Shown piece after piece: positions 18,960 to 27,638 of a stretch of DNA of 64,000 nucleotides; positions within the stretch are counted from its first letter, which is position 1; the number at the start of each line of letters is the position of its first letter. Origin of the DNA: CAVORD01 sp963698535 (GTDB lineage Bacteria; Bacteroidota; Bacteroidia; Bacteroidales; VadinHA17); assembly GCA_963698535.1 (NCBI GenBank), contig CAVORD010000001.1:1240001-1304000 (forward strand), in the 5' to 3' direction. Below the pieces are notes generated by a model, which searched no databases, was not told the origin of the DNA, and saw only the letters and a program-made list of their open reading frames with translations. A program made the position numbers and the translations under genes.

Positions 18960-18989
18960 GGGATGGGCATTCACCGCCCATCCCTTTTT
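18960..18989 (+). terminator. Intrinsic terminator between susD and the GH16 gene
   Basis: GGGATGGGC (18960-18968) pairs perfectly with GCCCATCCC (18976-18984) across a 7-nt loop, followed by TTTTT (18985-18989). It is only 12 nt before the GH16 start codon, so expression of the enzyme genes depends on read-through from susCD or on a promoter overlapping the hairpin. Confidence 0.85.
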
Positions 18990-19001
18990 AATAAAAAAGA
19001 A

Positions 19002-19832
19002 ATGAAAAAAACGATTTTTCTTTTAATGATAATCCTTTTGTCTGCTTCGTGCAAAACCGGGGCGCAAAAGGTATCAGTCGCTGACAACAAACTGACTGAC
19101 AACTGGCGATTGGTATGGAATGATGAGTTTGATACTGAAGGGTTACCCGATTCAGCTAAGTGGAACTACGATACCAGGGGGAATTCTACCGGATGGGGCA
19201 ATAATGAAGCTCAATGGTACACAGTAGCAGAACCACGCAACAGCTTTGTCAAAAATGGTACTCTGGTAATTACGGCTGTTAAGGAACCTGTTTCAGGTAA
19301 GAATTACAGCTCAGCACGCCTTACAACAAAAGGCAAAGGTGACTGGAAGTACTGTAAGATTGAGGTAAGGGCAAAACTACCAACAGGATTCGGAACCTGG
19401 CCCGCTATATGGATGCTCTCTTCGGATAATCTGTACGGCGGCTGGCCCAAAAGCGGCGAATTGGATATTATGGAACACGTGGGATTTAATCCGGATACTG
19501 TTTTTTCTACTGTCCATACCGATAAGTTTAATCACATTAAGCGGACTCAGGTGGGAAAAAGGATCGGAGTGCCTACAGCAACAACAGAATTCCATGTTTA
19601 CACAACCGAGTGGGAAGAGAACGAAATACGAAGTTATGTCGACGGAGTACACTACTTCACCTTTAAGAATAATGGTGAGGGAAGTGAAGCATGGCCTTTT
19701 GACCAACCTTTTCACCTTATCCTCAACCTTGCCATCGGTGGCGGTCTGGGAGGCAGAATGGGTATAAACGACGATTTGTTCCCCCATAAATTTGAGGTTG
19801 ACTATGTAAGAGTTTACCAACGTTCAAAGTAA
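19002..19832 (+). CDS. GH16 laminarinase-like endo-beta-glucanase lipoprotein
   Basis: 276 residues from the ATG at 19002. The lipobox LLSASCKTG (cysteine about residue 16) predicts a lipoprotein, and the longer upstream frame runs through the terminator and is rejected. The catalytic motif GELDIMEHVG carries the nucleophile, assisting aspartate and acid/base of GH16, in the beta-bulge form E-x-D-x-x-E. The flanking sequences WRLVWNDEFD, FGTWPAIWML and FHLILNLAIGGGLGG fit the GH16 beta-1,3-glucanase (laminarinase) group. In a PUL this would be the surface enzyme that makes oligosaccharides for SusCD. Substrate assignment to beta-1,3-glucan is by motif resemblance only. Confidence 0.85.
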   Translation: MKKTIFLLMIILLSASCKTGAQKVSVADNKLTDNWRLVWNDEFDTEGLPDSAKWNYDTRGNSTGWGNNEAQWYTVAEPRNSFVKNGTLVITAVKEPVSGKNYSSARLTTKGKGDWKYCKIEVRAKLPTGFGTWPAIWMLSSDNLYGGWPKSGELDIMEHVGFNPDTVFSTVHTDKFNHIKRTQVGKRIGVPTATTEFHVYTTEWEENEIRSYVDGVHYFTFKNNGEGSEAWPFDQPFHLILNLAIGGGLGGRMGINDDLFPHKFEVDYVRVYQRSK

Positions 19833-19856
19833 CGATACCTTCCGTCTCTTAACCTG

Positions 19857-21491
19857 ATGCAAATGAACCTGTTGAAGCTTATATTGCTTTGTGTGTTAGT
19901 AGTAATCCCACTGCAACTTCTGTCACAGGAAAAAGGTAGCAGCCCTTCCAAAATGGATCAAAATAGCTGGCCTGAAGGATTTGTTAAGATCGAGATTGAA
20001 TCTACTCTTGATGGCAATAAACAGGAGGCTATATTCTTCAGAACTAACCTTGAAAATCCACAACCCCTTATTGTATCCCTGCACACATGGAGTGGGGACT
20101 ACCTGCAGGAAGATCCACTGGCTGAGGAGATAGCGTTAAGGAGATGGAACTACATCCATCCCGATTTCAGAGGCCCGAATAACAGACCCGATGCCTGCGG
20201 CAGCGAGCTTGTGGTATCAGATATTGAAGATGCCATTGCTTATGCTATTCAAAACGGGAATGTTAACAGGTCAGAAGTTCATATAATTGGTGTCTCCGGT
20301 GGTGGATATGCTACATTGATCTCTTTTATGAAACTTGACTATCCGGTAAAGAGCTTCCATGCATGGGCTCCTGTTACCAATATTGAAAACTGGTACTGGG
20401 AGACTAAAGGGCGTAAACTTGATTATGCCAGCGATATTGAGAAAATTACTACCGGCGGAACGGGGTTCGACTCATACGAGGCAAGAAAAAGATCACCCTC
20501 TTTGATGGAATTTCCTGTGGCTAAAAGGAAGGATGCCTCTCTGTTTATTTATACCGGAATTCATGATGGCTATACCGGCTCTGTCCCGGTAACCCATTCC
20601 ATAAACATGTTCAACACTCTTGCAGGACAAATATATCCCGGGGAAACAAACAGGATCGTACCTGACACTATTAAACTTGATCTTGTCGAAAAAAGGATGA
20701 ATCCCTTTCCGGACACCTCTTTCGATTTGGGCGGTAGGAAGGTTCACTTTTACAGGGAACTGGAGAATATACGTTTATATATTTTCGAAGGGGGGCACGA
20801 AATGATCGTACCCCAGGCTCTCTCGCTTATTCCTGTGGGTAGTCTTAATAATATGAGTAAGATAAATATCCTGACCATAGGTGATTCCAATGGATCGGCC
20901 GACGATGGCTGGCCGGTCCAGTTAAGGAAGTTATTTCCCTTCTCAACGATTGTAAATAAGTCAATACCGGGTAATACCCTGGGATTTGACAATCTTGAAA
21001 ATCAGGATCTCAATACACTCAGAAACATAACCCGATACCTTGAAGAAGCTTACAGTGAATTGCCCGCTGGTCAGGAGTTTGATTACATTATTTGTGCTCT
21101 CGGTACAAACGATGCCAAGGCGATCTTTGAGAAACGGAAAAAAGAGGTACCAAAAAACCTCAATACTCTTATTAAAGAGATGAAGGAGTTTTTGAGAGAG
21201 AATGAAAAGTCTCTCCCCGGAATTTTGGTTGTCTCCCCTCCCCCGTTGGAAGAGATAAAGGTAAGCTCCGGAAAATATGACGGAGCCAATGTACGTTTGT
21301 CAGATTTTTCCCTCCGGTTCAGGAATATATCCGAGAAGAATGATTTGCTTTTTATTGATATTTATTCAATGCTGAAGGCAACCCATGGAGAAGATATAAC
21401 TGTTGACGGTGTTCATTTAACAACGAGTGCACAGTTTAATATGGGCAGTTTAATTGCCGAAAAGATAATAGACCATTTATGCAAGCAGTAA
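19857..21491 (+). CDS. Two-domain esterase: alpha/beta hydrolase fused to SGNH hydrolase
   Basis: 544 residues with a signal peptide (about 1-24, ending LLSQ). The N-terminal half is an alpha/beta hydrolase of the prolyl-oligopeptidase/acetyl-xylan-esterase type, with nucleophile elbow GVSGGGYAT (serine about 147) and late histidine FEGGHEM (about 317). The C-terminal half (from about 335) is an SGNH/GDSL esterase: block I GDSNGS (serine about 343), block III GTNDAK (about 415), block V VDGVHL (about 516). Both triads look complete, so one exported chain may remove two kinds of ester, or the same acetyl group in different positions. It sits 24 nt after GH16 and overlaps the GH31 start by 13 nt. 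Confidence 0.82.
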   Translation: MQMNLLKLILLCVLVVIPLQLLSQEKGSSPSKMDQNSWPEGFVKIEIESTLDGNKQEAIFFRTNLENPQPLIVSLHTWSGDYLQEDPLAEEIALRRWNYIHPDFRGPNNRPDACGSELVVSDIEDAIAYAIQNGNVNRSEVHIIGVSGGGYATLISFMKLDYPVKSFHAWAPVTNIENWYWETKGRKLDYASDIEKITTGGTGFDSYEARKRSPSLMEFPVAKRKDASLFIYTGIHDGYTGSVPVTHSINMFNTLAGQIYPGETNRIVPDTIKLDLVEKRMNPFPDTSFDLGGRKVHFYRELENIRLYIFEGGHEMIVPQALSLIPVGSLNNMSKINILTIGDSNGSADDGWPVQLRKLFPFSTIVNKSIPGNTLGFDNLENQDLNTLRNITRYLEEAYSELPAGQEFDYIICALGTNDAKAIFEKRKKEVPKNLNTLIKEMKEFLRENEKSLPGILVVSPPPLEEIKVSSGKYDGANVRLSDFSLRFRNISEKNDLLFIDIYSMLKATHGEDITVDGVHLTTSAQFNMGSLIAEKIIDHLCKQ

Positions 21492-23275
21492 AACTATTTT
21501 CCATCATCACTCTGGCAATTATTGTAATCACGGAGCCCGGATGCACAGGCAGTGATACTAACCACCAGGTAACTCACCAGAGCTCTTCTGTTGCTGATAC
21601 CAACGTAGTTTTACCGCCAGCCTGGGCTTTCGGAATTCTATATGGTGCCTATACCAACCAGGAGCAGTCTTTGGAACTGGTTAGCAGGATAATAGAGCAT
21701 GATTACCCAATAGACGGGTTCTGGATTGACTCATGGATTTGGGACTGGAAGAACCAGGGTCAGGGTCCTAAGAGTTATATGGATTTCGTTGGAGACACTA
21801 TTTCATATCCCTCCCTGAAAGAGATGTGTGACTTCCTGGAGAGAGAGAATATAAAAGCCGGGATGTGGATGTGGGATGCTATAATGTACACCGGGAATGA
21901 AGATGTATATGAGGAGTTCAGAACGAAGGGATTCTTCAGCAGAGAAAAGATTCGAACCGATGGATGGCATAATGGGTTGCGTACAACCATTATTGGCGAT
22001 AACAGCGAACAGGTAAAGGGAACCTGGTGCGGAGATATCGACTTTAATAACCCCAAGGCCACTGCTTTGTTCAGGGAAAAAGTCAAGCACTTTTTCGATC
22101 AGGGAATGGATTTCATAAAACTGGATAAAACTGATGCCATACCCGTAGCCAGAGCAATGTTCAAGACGACCCAATTGCTTGGTAAAGAGTCAGATGGCAG
22201 GGGTTTTATTTTATCCCATAGTTCCGGTGTGGACAGTGATGAGTATAAACGTTACCCCGGCAAATGGACCGATGACACCCGTTCCGACTGGAATATTGAA
22301 AATCCCACCAAAGATTTTTCACCCTGGCTTCCAAAAGTGGCATTTAAAGAAAATCTTGGAATGTACACAGATACCACAAGGCACTATAACAAGATACCTT
22401 TTCTGGCAAACGATATGGGTGGTTTTGCTATTGGTCTGGATGGTAAAATAGACGAGGAGCTGTATATACGATGGCTTGAATTTGCACTATTCGTTCCCCT
22501 CACTACAGTTTTTTCACAACCTGAAAATCCCACTCAAAATATTGCATTCAATATCTCTGAACGTGCAGATAGTCTGTTCCGCTATTATTCACACTTGAAG
22601 ATGGAGCTCTTCCCCTATTTATACAGTTATGCCCACAATGTAAGACTAACAGGTATCCCGGTGATGCGACCCACCAGGTTGTATGATTACCTGCTCGGCC
22701 AGGAGATGTTGATTGCTCCTGTTTATGAGCAGGGATCAACTACACGCGAGATAGCCCTTCCCGAAGGAAGTAACTGGATAAATTACTGGGATGAAAGCAT
22801 TTTTCCTGGTGGCAGCAGCATTATTGTGGATGCTCCCCTGGATAAGATCCCCATTTTTATTAAACAAGGATCTATCATTCCAAAGAGACAATATGCGCGC
22901 TCCATTGAGATGGGCAACAACGACCTGCTTGAACTCCATATTTATGATGGTGCTAATGGAGAGTTTATTCTTATCGAGGATGATGGCAGGAGTAATGAAT
23001 ACCTTAACGGAGAATATGCTCTGACCGAAATAAAATATGAAAGTGCAGGTTTTAAAAGTTCTCTCTCCATCGATCCGGTTGCTGGTCAATACAGGAATAT
23101 GCCGGTAACCAGGAAATGGAAAATAGTCCTGCATACGCAAAAAGAGCTATTAAAAATATCTGACGGTAAAATCCCTATCGGGTTTTCCAAAAATGGAAAC
23201 GCCTATTATTCAGAGAATTACGAATATTCAAAATCGAACCTTCTTAAGCTCCGATTTATTTTCAAAAAAGATTGA
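21479..23275 (+). CDS. GH31 family alpha-glycosidase lipoprotein
   Basis: 598 residues. A signal sequence with lipobox VITEPGCTG (cysteine about 22) predicts a lipoprotein. The core is a GH31 barrel: the FWIDSWIWDW strand, the nucleophile segment FIKLDKTDAIPV (aspartate about 215), and the acid/base region WTDDTRSDW (about 261). The LYSYAHNV and IPVMRPTRLYDY stretches and a C-terminal beta domain follow. It lacks much of the N-terminal galactose-mutarotase-like domain of typical GH31 enzymes. The family includes alpha-glucosidases, alpha-xylosidases and related enzymes; which one cannot be decided here. Its ATG lies inside the end of the esterase gene, so translation is probably coupled. Confidence 0.85.
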   Translation: MQAVKLFSIITLAIIVITEPGCTGSDTNHQVTHQSSSVADTNVVLPPAWAFGILYGAYTNQEQSLELVSRIIEHDYPIDGFWIDSWIWDWKNQGQGPKSYMDFVGDTISYPSLKEMCDFLERENIKAGMWMWDAIMYTGNEDVYEEFRTKGFFSREKIRTDGWHNGLRTTIIGDNSEQVKGTWCGDIDFNNPKATALFREKVKHFFDQGMDFIKLDKTDAIPVARAMFKTTQLLGKESDGRGFILSHSSGVDSDEYKRYPGKWTDDTRSDWNIENPTKDFSPWLPKVAFKENLGMYTDTTRHYNKIPFLANDMGGFAIGLDGKIDEELYIRWLEFALFVPLTTVFSQPENPTQNIAFNISERADSLFRYYSHLKMELFPYLYSYAHNVRLTGIPVMRPTRLYDYLLGQEMLIAPVYEQGSTTREIALPEGSNWINYWDESIFPGGSSIIVDAPLDKIPIFIKQGSIIPKRQYARSIEMGNNDLLELHIYDGANGEFILIEDDGRSNEYLNGEYALTEIKYESAGFKSSLSIDPVAGQYRNMPVTRKWKIVLHTQKELLKISDGKIPIGFSKNGNAYYSENYEYSKSNLLKLRFIFKKD

Positions 23276-23451
23276 TTGTAACTATTTTCATGGGAGGATA
23301 ACTCCGAAGAGAACAAAGAGTTGTCACAGAATGTATTGAAAAACATTTCGCCCATGACCTATTGTTAAAGATTGGAAGATTGGAAGATCGGCAGAGAGTA
23401 AAAAGCAGCGATTGTTCCTTACTGTCGGTATTAAAATATAAAAAGGGAAAT

Positions 23452-25281
23452 ATGAAAAAACTGCTTATGATGTTTGCAGCCTCGCTCTTAGTAATCACCA
23501 TTAACTCACAGGAGTTTCTGACCAATACTTTCAACAGGAATGTAACATCGCTCAATGGGACATGGAACTATATTGTTGATCCTTATGAGATGGGATATTA
23601 CAACTATCGTTATTTCCCTTTTGACCAGATGGAGAATGTTCCGAAAGCTGCCTACTTTATGGATTATAAGCCGGTCGACAAGCAGGAACTTATAGAATAT
23701 GATTTTGACAATAGTCAGACTATTAATGTTCCGGGAGACTGGAATTCACAGGTTGAAAAGCTTTTCTACTATGAGGGAACGGTATGGTACAGGCATACAT
23801 TCAGTTTTACCCCAAAGAGTAATGACAGCCATCTGTTTTTATATTTTGGAGCCGTAAACTATATGGCCGAAGTATACTTAAATGGAGTTAAACTTGGTAC
23901 CCATGAAGGGGGATTTACCCCTTTTCAGTTTGAGATTTCAGGGATTTTAAAACAGGGGGAAAACTCTCTGGTGGTGAAGGTAAATAATACCAGATTCAGG
24001 GATGCCATTCCCACAATAAATACCGACTGGTGGAATTACGGTGGCATCACCAGGGATGTTATGATTATTGAGGAGCCCGCGGTTTATATAAAGGACTACA
24101 CCATAGGTCTGGATAAGAACGCTAAAAACAATATCAATGGTACTGTGGTTCTAAGGGATGCCATCAGGAATGAAAAGGTCACAATAAGGATCCCGGAACT
24201 GCGGATTGAGAAGACTATAATGACCGATGACCGAGGTGTTGCACATTTTGTTATTCCCAGCAGTGAGATTAAATACTGGTCGCCCGAAGAGCCGAAATTA
24301 TACAATGTAATTATTGAAACAGAGTACCAGCGGTTACAGGATCAAATAGGATTCCGGACCATTTCGGTAAAGGGTGCTCAGATACTCCTTAATGAGAAAC
24401 TTCTCTTTCTGCGGGGAATATCAATTCATGAAGAAAACCCGTTACGCGGGGGCAGGGCTTTCAATGATGCCGATGCCCTCCTCTTGCTGAGCTGGGCTAA
24501 GGAATTAGGATGCAATTTTGTAAGACTTGCTCATTACCCGCACAATGAATATATGGTCAGAATGGCCGAAAAAATGGGAATTATGGTGTGGGAAGAAATA
24601 CCAGTATACTGGACCATAGATTTTGAAAGCGAGACGGTTTTGTCAAAGGCGAAGCAACAACTTGGTGATTTAATATACCGTGACAAGAACAGGGCCGCGA
24701 CCATAATATGGTCAGTAGCAAACGAAACACCGGTATCCGGAGCAAGGAACAACTTCCTGAAGAGTCTCATTAAGCATGCACGTACCCTCGATCCCACGAG
24801 ACTGATCAGTGCGGCATTGGAGACTCACAACGATCCCGCGAACCCGGAGGTAAGTGTTGTGAATGACACTATTGGAGCAATACTTGACATTATATCAATT
24901 AATCAATATCAGGGTTGGTATGGTGGATCTCTTGAAAAGGCTCCGGATAAAGTATGGCGGATTGAATTCAACAAACCTTTCTTCGTATCTGAGTTTGGAG
25001 GAGGAGCGCTTCAGGGGCACCATGGAGAACGAAATGAGCGATGGACGGAAGAATACCAGGCATACCTTTACGAACAGAACCTTAAAATGATTGAGAAGAT
25101 ACCGAATTTCGCAGGATGCAGTCCATGGATCCTGACCGACTTCAGATCCCCCAGGCGTAACCTGGCACTTATCCAGGATGGTTATAACCGGAAAGGACTA
25201 ATTTCAAGTGAAGGAAACAGGAAAAAGGCATTTTTTGTACTACAGGAGTTTTATTTGAAAAAGAAATCCCAGGGCAGGTAA
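23452..25281 (+). CDS. GH2 beta-glucuronidase-like enzyme
   Basis: 609 residues from the ATG at 23452, with signal peptide MKKLLMMFAASLLVITINSQ. Domains in order: a jelly-roll sugar-binding domain (about 35-200, FDNSQTINVPGDWNSQ, WWNYGGITRDV), an Ig-like domain, and a TIM barrel from about 310. The acid/base glutamate is in SVANETPV (about 424) and the nucleophile in FVSEFGGGA (about 513). The late motif YNRKG (about 578-582) matches the N-x-K that contacts the uronate carboxylate in beta-glucuronidases, favouring glucuronidase over galactosidase. It lies 176 bp after GH31 and probably ends the first PUL. Confidence 0.85.
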   Translation: MKKLLMMFAASLLVITINSQEFLTNTFNRNVTSLNGTWNYIVDPYEMGYYNYRYFPFDQMENVPKAAYFMDYKPVDKQELIEYDFDNSQTINVPGDWNSQVEKLFYYEGTVWYRHTFSFTPKSNDSHLFLYFGAVNYMAEVYLNGVKLGTHEGGFTPFQFEISGILKQGENSLVVKVNNTRFRDAIPTINTDWWNYGGITRDVMIIEEPAVYIKDYTIGLDKNAKNNINGTVVLRDAIRNEKVTIRIPELRIEKTIMTDDRGVAHFVIPSSEIKYWSPEEPKLYNVIIETEYQRLQDQIGFRTISVKGAQILLNEKLLFLRGISIHEENPLRGGRAFNDADALLLLSWAKELGCNFVRLAHYPHNEYMVRMAEKMGIMVWEEIPVYWTIDFESETVLSKAKQQLGDLIYRDKNRAATIIWSVANETPVSGARNNFLKSLIKHARTLDPTRLISAALETHNDPANPEVSVVNDTIGAILDIISINQYQGWYGGSLEKAPDKVWRIEFNKPFFVSEFGGGALQGHHGERNERWTEEYQAYLYEQNLKMIEKIPNFAGCSPWILTDFRSPRRNLALIQDGYNRKGLISSEGNRKKAFFVLQEFYLKKKSQGR

Positions 25282-25447
25282 CTTCTCTTGTTAAAGCCTA
25301 CTTGCCCCGCAATTAAAGCTTTTAACCGATAACCTTTAAAATATATAATCCGGTCTTCTGATTCTGGAATCTCCAAACATGTGCTAAAGCATAAAATCTT
25401 TGTAAAGACAATTACTATCTTTCATCTCTTCCTAAAAACAATTACTT

Positions 25448-26552
25448 ATGAAAACCCGCGCAGCAGTTGTTTATGAGCTTAAATAAAGGATTTAAAATTG
25501 AAGAGCTTGAACTTGAGCCTCCTAAGAAGAGAGAGCTCCTGGTTAAGGTAATGGTTGCAGGGATCTGTCACAGCGACTGGAATTTCGTTACCGGCGACTC
25601 CCTCTTTAATATGCCCGTTGTTTTGGGTCATGAAGGCTCCGGTATAGTTATGGAGACTGGTCCGGATGTTACCGGATTCAAAAAGGGCGACAGAGTTGTT
25701 TTTAATTCAGCCCCCAACTGCGGATCCTGTTTCGTCTGTACACACGATCATCCAAGCATATGCGAATCATATAACGGTCCCACATGGGAAGGTGTCATGT
25801 TCGACGGAACGACGCGCTTCAAAAACAGCAAGGGAGAGGGTATCTATCAGCTCTCATCTGTAGGTTGCTTTGCTGAACATCTGGTGCTGCCACAGGAATG
25901 TGCCGTAAAGCTGAAGGATACAACTCCTTTCGATGTTGGAGCGATACTGGGATGTGCCGTTACGACAGGCGTGGGTGCCGTACTTAACACAGCAGATGTA
26001 AGGGAAGGGTCTAACGTTCTCGTGTTCGGCATAGGCGGAGTAGGTGCTAACGTACTGCTCGGACTGAAGATGCGTAACGTTAACAGGATCATCGCTGTTG
26101 ACAAAAACAGAAACAAGGAGAAGGTTGCCAGGAAGATGGGTGCCACCGACTTCTTTGAATATAACGATGAGAATATCAAGAAGATATATGACCTCTGCAA
26201 AGAGATAAAGATCGACTATGCTTTCGAAGCTGCAGGGGACCCTGCCTCCCAGGAACTGGCCATTGAGTGCCTTCGTCCGGGTGGAACAGCATCCTTTATC
26301 GGCATTCCTCCTGTAAAATCAAGAACCAATTTCAGTGCCGCTGCCCTGACAAGACAGGAGAAAACCATTAAAGGGTCATACTACGGTACGAAAAACACAG
26401 TGAAGGACCTCATGAACTACGAGCTTTTATACCATAACAAAGAACTCGACCTGGACTCCCTTATTTCAAATATTTATAAGCTTGATGAGATCAATGAAGC
26501 ATATGCCAACCTTCTGAAAGGGGAGCACCTGAGAGGAGTTATTGTCTTTTAA
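25448..26552 (+). CDS. Zinc-dependent MDR alcohol dehydrogenase (frameshifted near the start)
   Basis: A medium-chain dehydrogenase of about 367 residues. The catalytic zinc ligands are in GICHSDWN and VLGHEGSG. The structural zinc site is the four-cysteine cluster CGSCFVCTHDHPSIC. The cofactor site is FGIGGVGANV with aspartate in VDKN, indicating NAD. The ATG at 25448 begins MKTRAAVVYEL, the usual family N-terminus, but a stop follows at 25484. Dropping one A from CTTAAATAAAGG (about 25481) joins it to NKGFKIEELELEPP of the long frame, which otherwise has only a TTG start. The class is close to the class-III-like alcohol dehydrogenases, with no substrate evidence. It is convergent with the coiled-coil gene on the other strand. 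Confidence 0.82.
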
Positions 26553-26873
26553 TAGGTTCACTCTTCTTTGGAGTCTCCTTAAGCTTTTTGATCTCTTTCT
26601 TCTTACGGCCAACTCTTTTTCGAGGGTTACTGTTTTCTCGTTTAGGTTTTCTACCTTCCTTTTCAGGTCACCCACATCCATTTTCAGTCCTGCCATCTGA
26701 GTATTCAATTCCTCTTTCTCTTTCTCAAGTTCTTTTATTACCGGAGTATAAACTGATTTGGCGTAATACCATGCGGTAATATAACCGATCACTCCTGCCA
26801 CAATAAGAAGGAGTATGTACACTACAATATAAAATGCGGTGCTTTGTGCAAGCTGTATTAATAATGTCTTCAT
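26539..26873 (-). CDS. Small membrane-anchored coiled-coil protein (frameshifted)
   Basis: About 112 residues. One N-terminal membrane helix (about 13-37) is followed by a heptad-rich coiled coil (KELEKEKEELNTQMAGL, DLKRKVENLNEKTVTLEKEL). The uninterrupted frame would run 75 codons into the alcohol dehydrogenase. A one-base shift near GTAAGAAGAAAGAG (about 26600) instead gives a lysine-rich tail (KKEIKKLKETPKKSEPIKRQ) that stops at 26539, just past the convergent stop, and is preferred. It starts 3 nt after the OmpA-like gene, so the two form an operon. No named family was recognised; it resembles small LapA-like membrane/coiled-coil proteins in layout only. Confidence 0.55.
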
Positions 26874-26876
26874 GCT

Positions 26877-27386
26877 CTATTTAATTACTTTTATTACTGC
26901 TCTTCTGTTCCTTGCTCTGCCGGCCTCCGTGGCCTGACTGCCATCAGGCTCACTCTTGCCTTTAGAACTGACTACCATTCTGTCAGATTCTATCCCGATT
27001 TTTTCAAGGTAACTCTTAACACTTAAGGCCCTTTTCATCCCGAGGGCCAGATTATACTCTTCAGTGCCGATAATATCGGTATAACCTGTGACAGTCAAAT
27101 TTGACAACGGATTATTATCCAGCCAGGATTTGAACCCACTCATCGATTCTTCCAGTTGAGGATCAGAGATGAAACTGACATCATCAAATTCAAACAGAAG
27201 AGTCAGATCTTCAGGCATAAGGACTACGGCCTTCAATGTTGTGTCTGCCAAAATACTTTGACTTTCAGGAGCAAGCTGTACTGTTTCCGGTCCGCTGATG
27301 CCGGGCCTGATCTTCTCAACATAAAGCCACACAGAGAAGAGGGACCAAAGTACAAATACAGCAAATCCAGCTATTAGAATTCGCAT
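26877..27386 (-). CDS. OmpA-family protein with N-terminal anchor
   Basis: 169 residues. An uncleaved or signal-anchor helix (about 3-22) is followed by a short linker and a C-terminal OmpA domain (about 60-169). The peptidoglycan-contact pattern is clear: VTGYTDIIGTEEYNLALGMKR, KSYLEKIGIESDRM and RARNRRAV. It has no beta-barrel domain, so it probably links the inner membrane or periplasmic components to the cell wall. It is followed 3 nt later by the coiled-coil protein and diverges from the repeat-bearing barrel protein at 27639. Confidence 0.82.
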   Translation of the reverse strand: MRILIAGFAVFVLWSLFSVWLYVEKIRPGISGPETVQLAPESQSILADTTLKAVVLMPEDLTLLFEFDDVSFISDPQLEESMSGFKSWLDNNPLSNLTVTGYTDIIGTEEYNLALGMKRALSVKSYLEKIGIESDRMVVSSKGKSEPDGSQATEAGRARNRRAVIKVIK

Positions 27387-27638
27387 ATACTTTCGTTTTT
27401 AAGTTGATATTAAGTCAATTATATACCTAAGTTATGAAATTAACAGAACATAAAAAGCTACTTTATGTCAGTTTTTTTGAGTAATAACAACCATAAAAGA
27501 AATGCCCTATAATAAAAAGTCAGGCTCCGCAAACCATTAAAACATTATAAACAGGCGTAACAAAGGGATGCCTTCTATTATGCAAAATATTTTTCCCTAC
27601 CTTTAGCTCTGTCATAACCTTAACCTAACATCTCGGCA

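Noticed and set aside
18939..19001. Longer start for the GH16 enzyme
   Set aside because: It would translate through a perfect intrinsic terminator, and the ATG at 19002 gives a clean lipoprotein signal.
23362..23451. Longer start for the GH2 glucuronidase-like enzyme
   Set aside because: The upstream 30 residues are polar and precede a textbook signal peptide that begins at 23452.
26466..26538. C-terminal part of the coiled-coil protein reading into the alcohol dehydrogenase
   Set aside because: It is antisense to conserved dehydrogenase sequence; a one-base shift gives a natural lysine-rich end at 26539.
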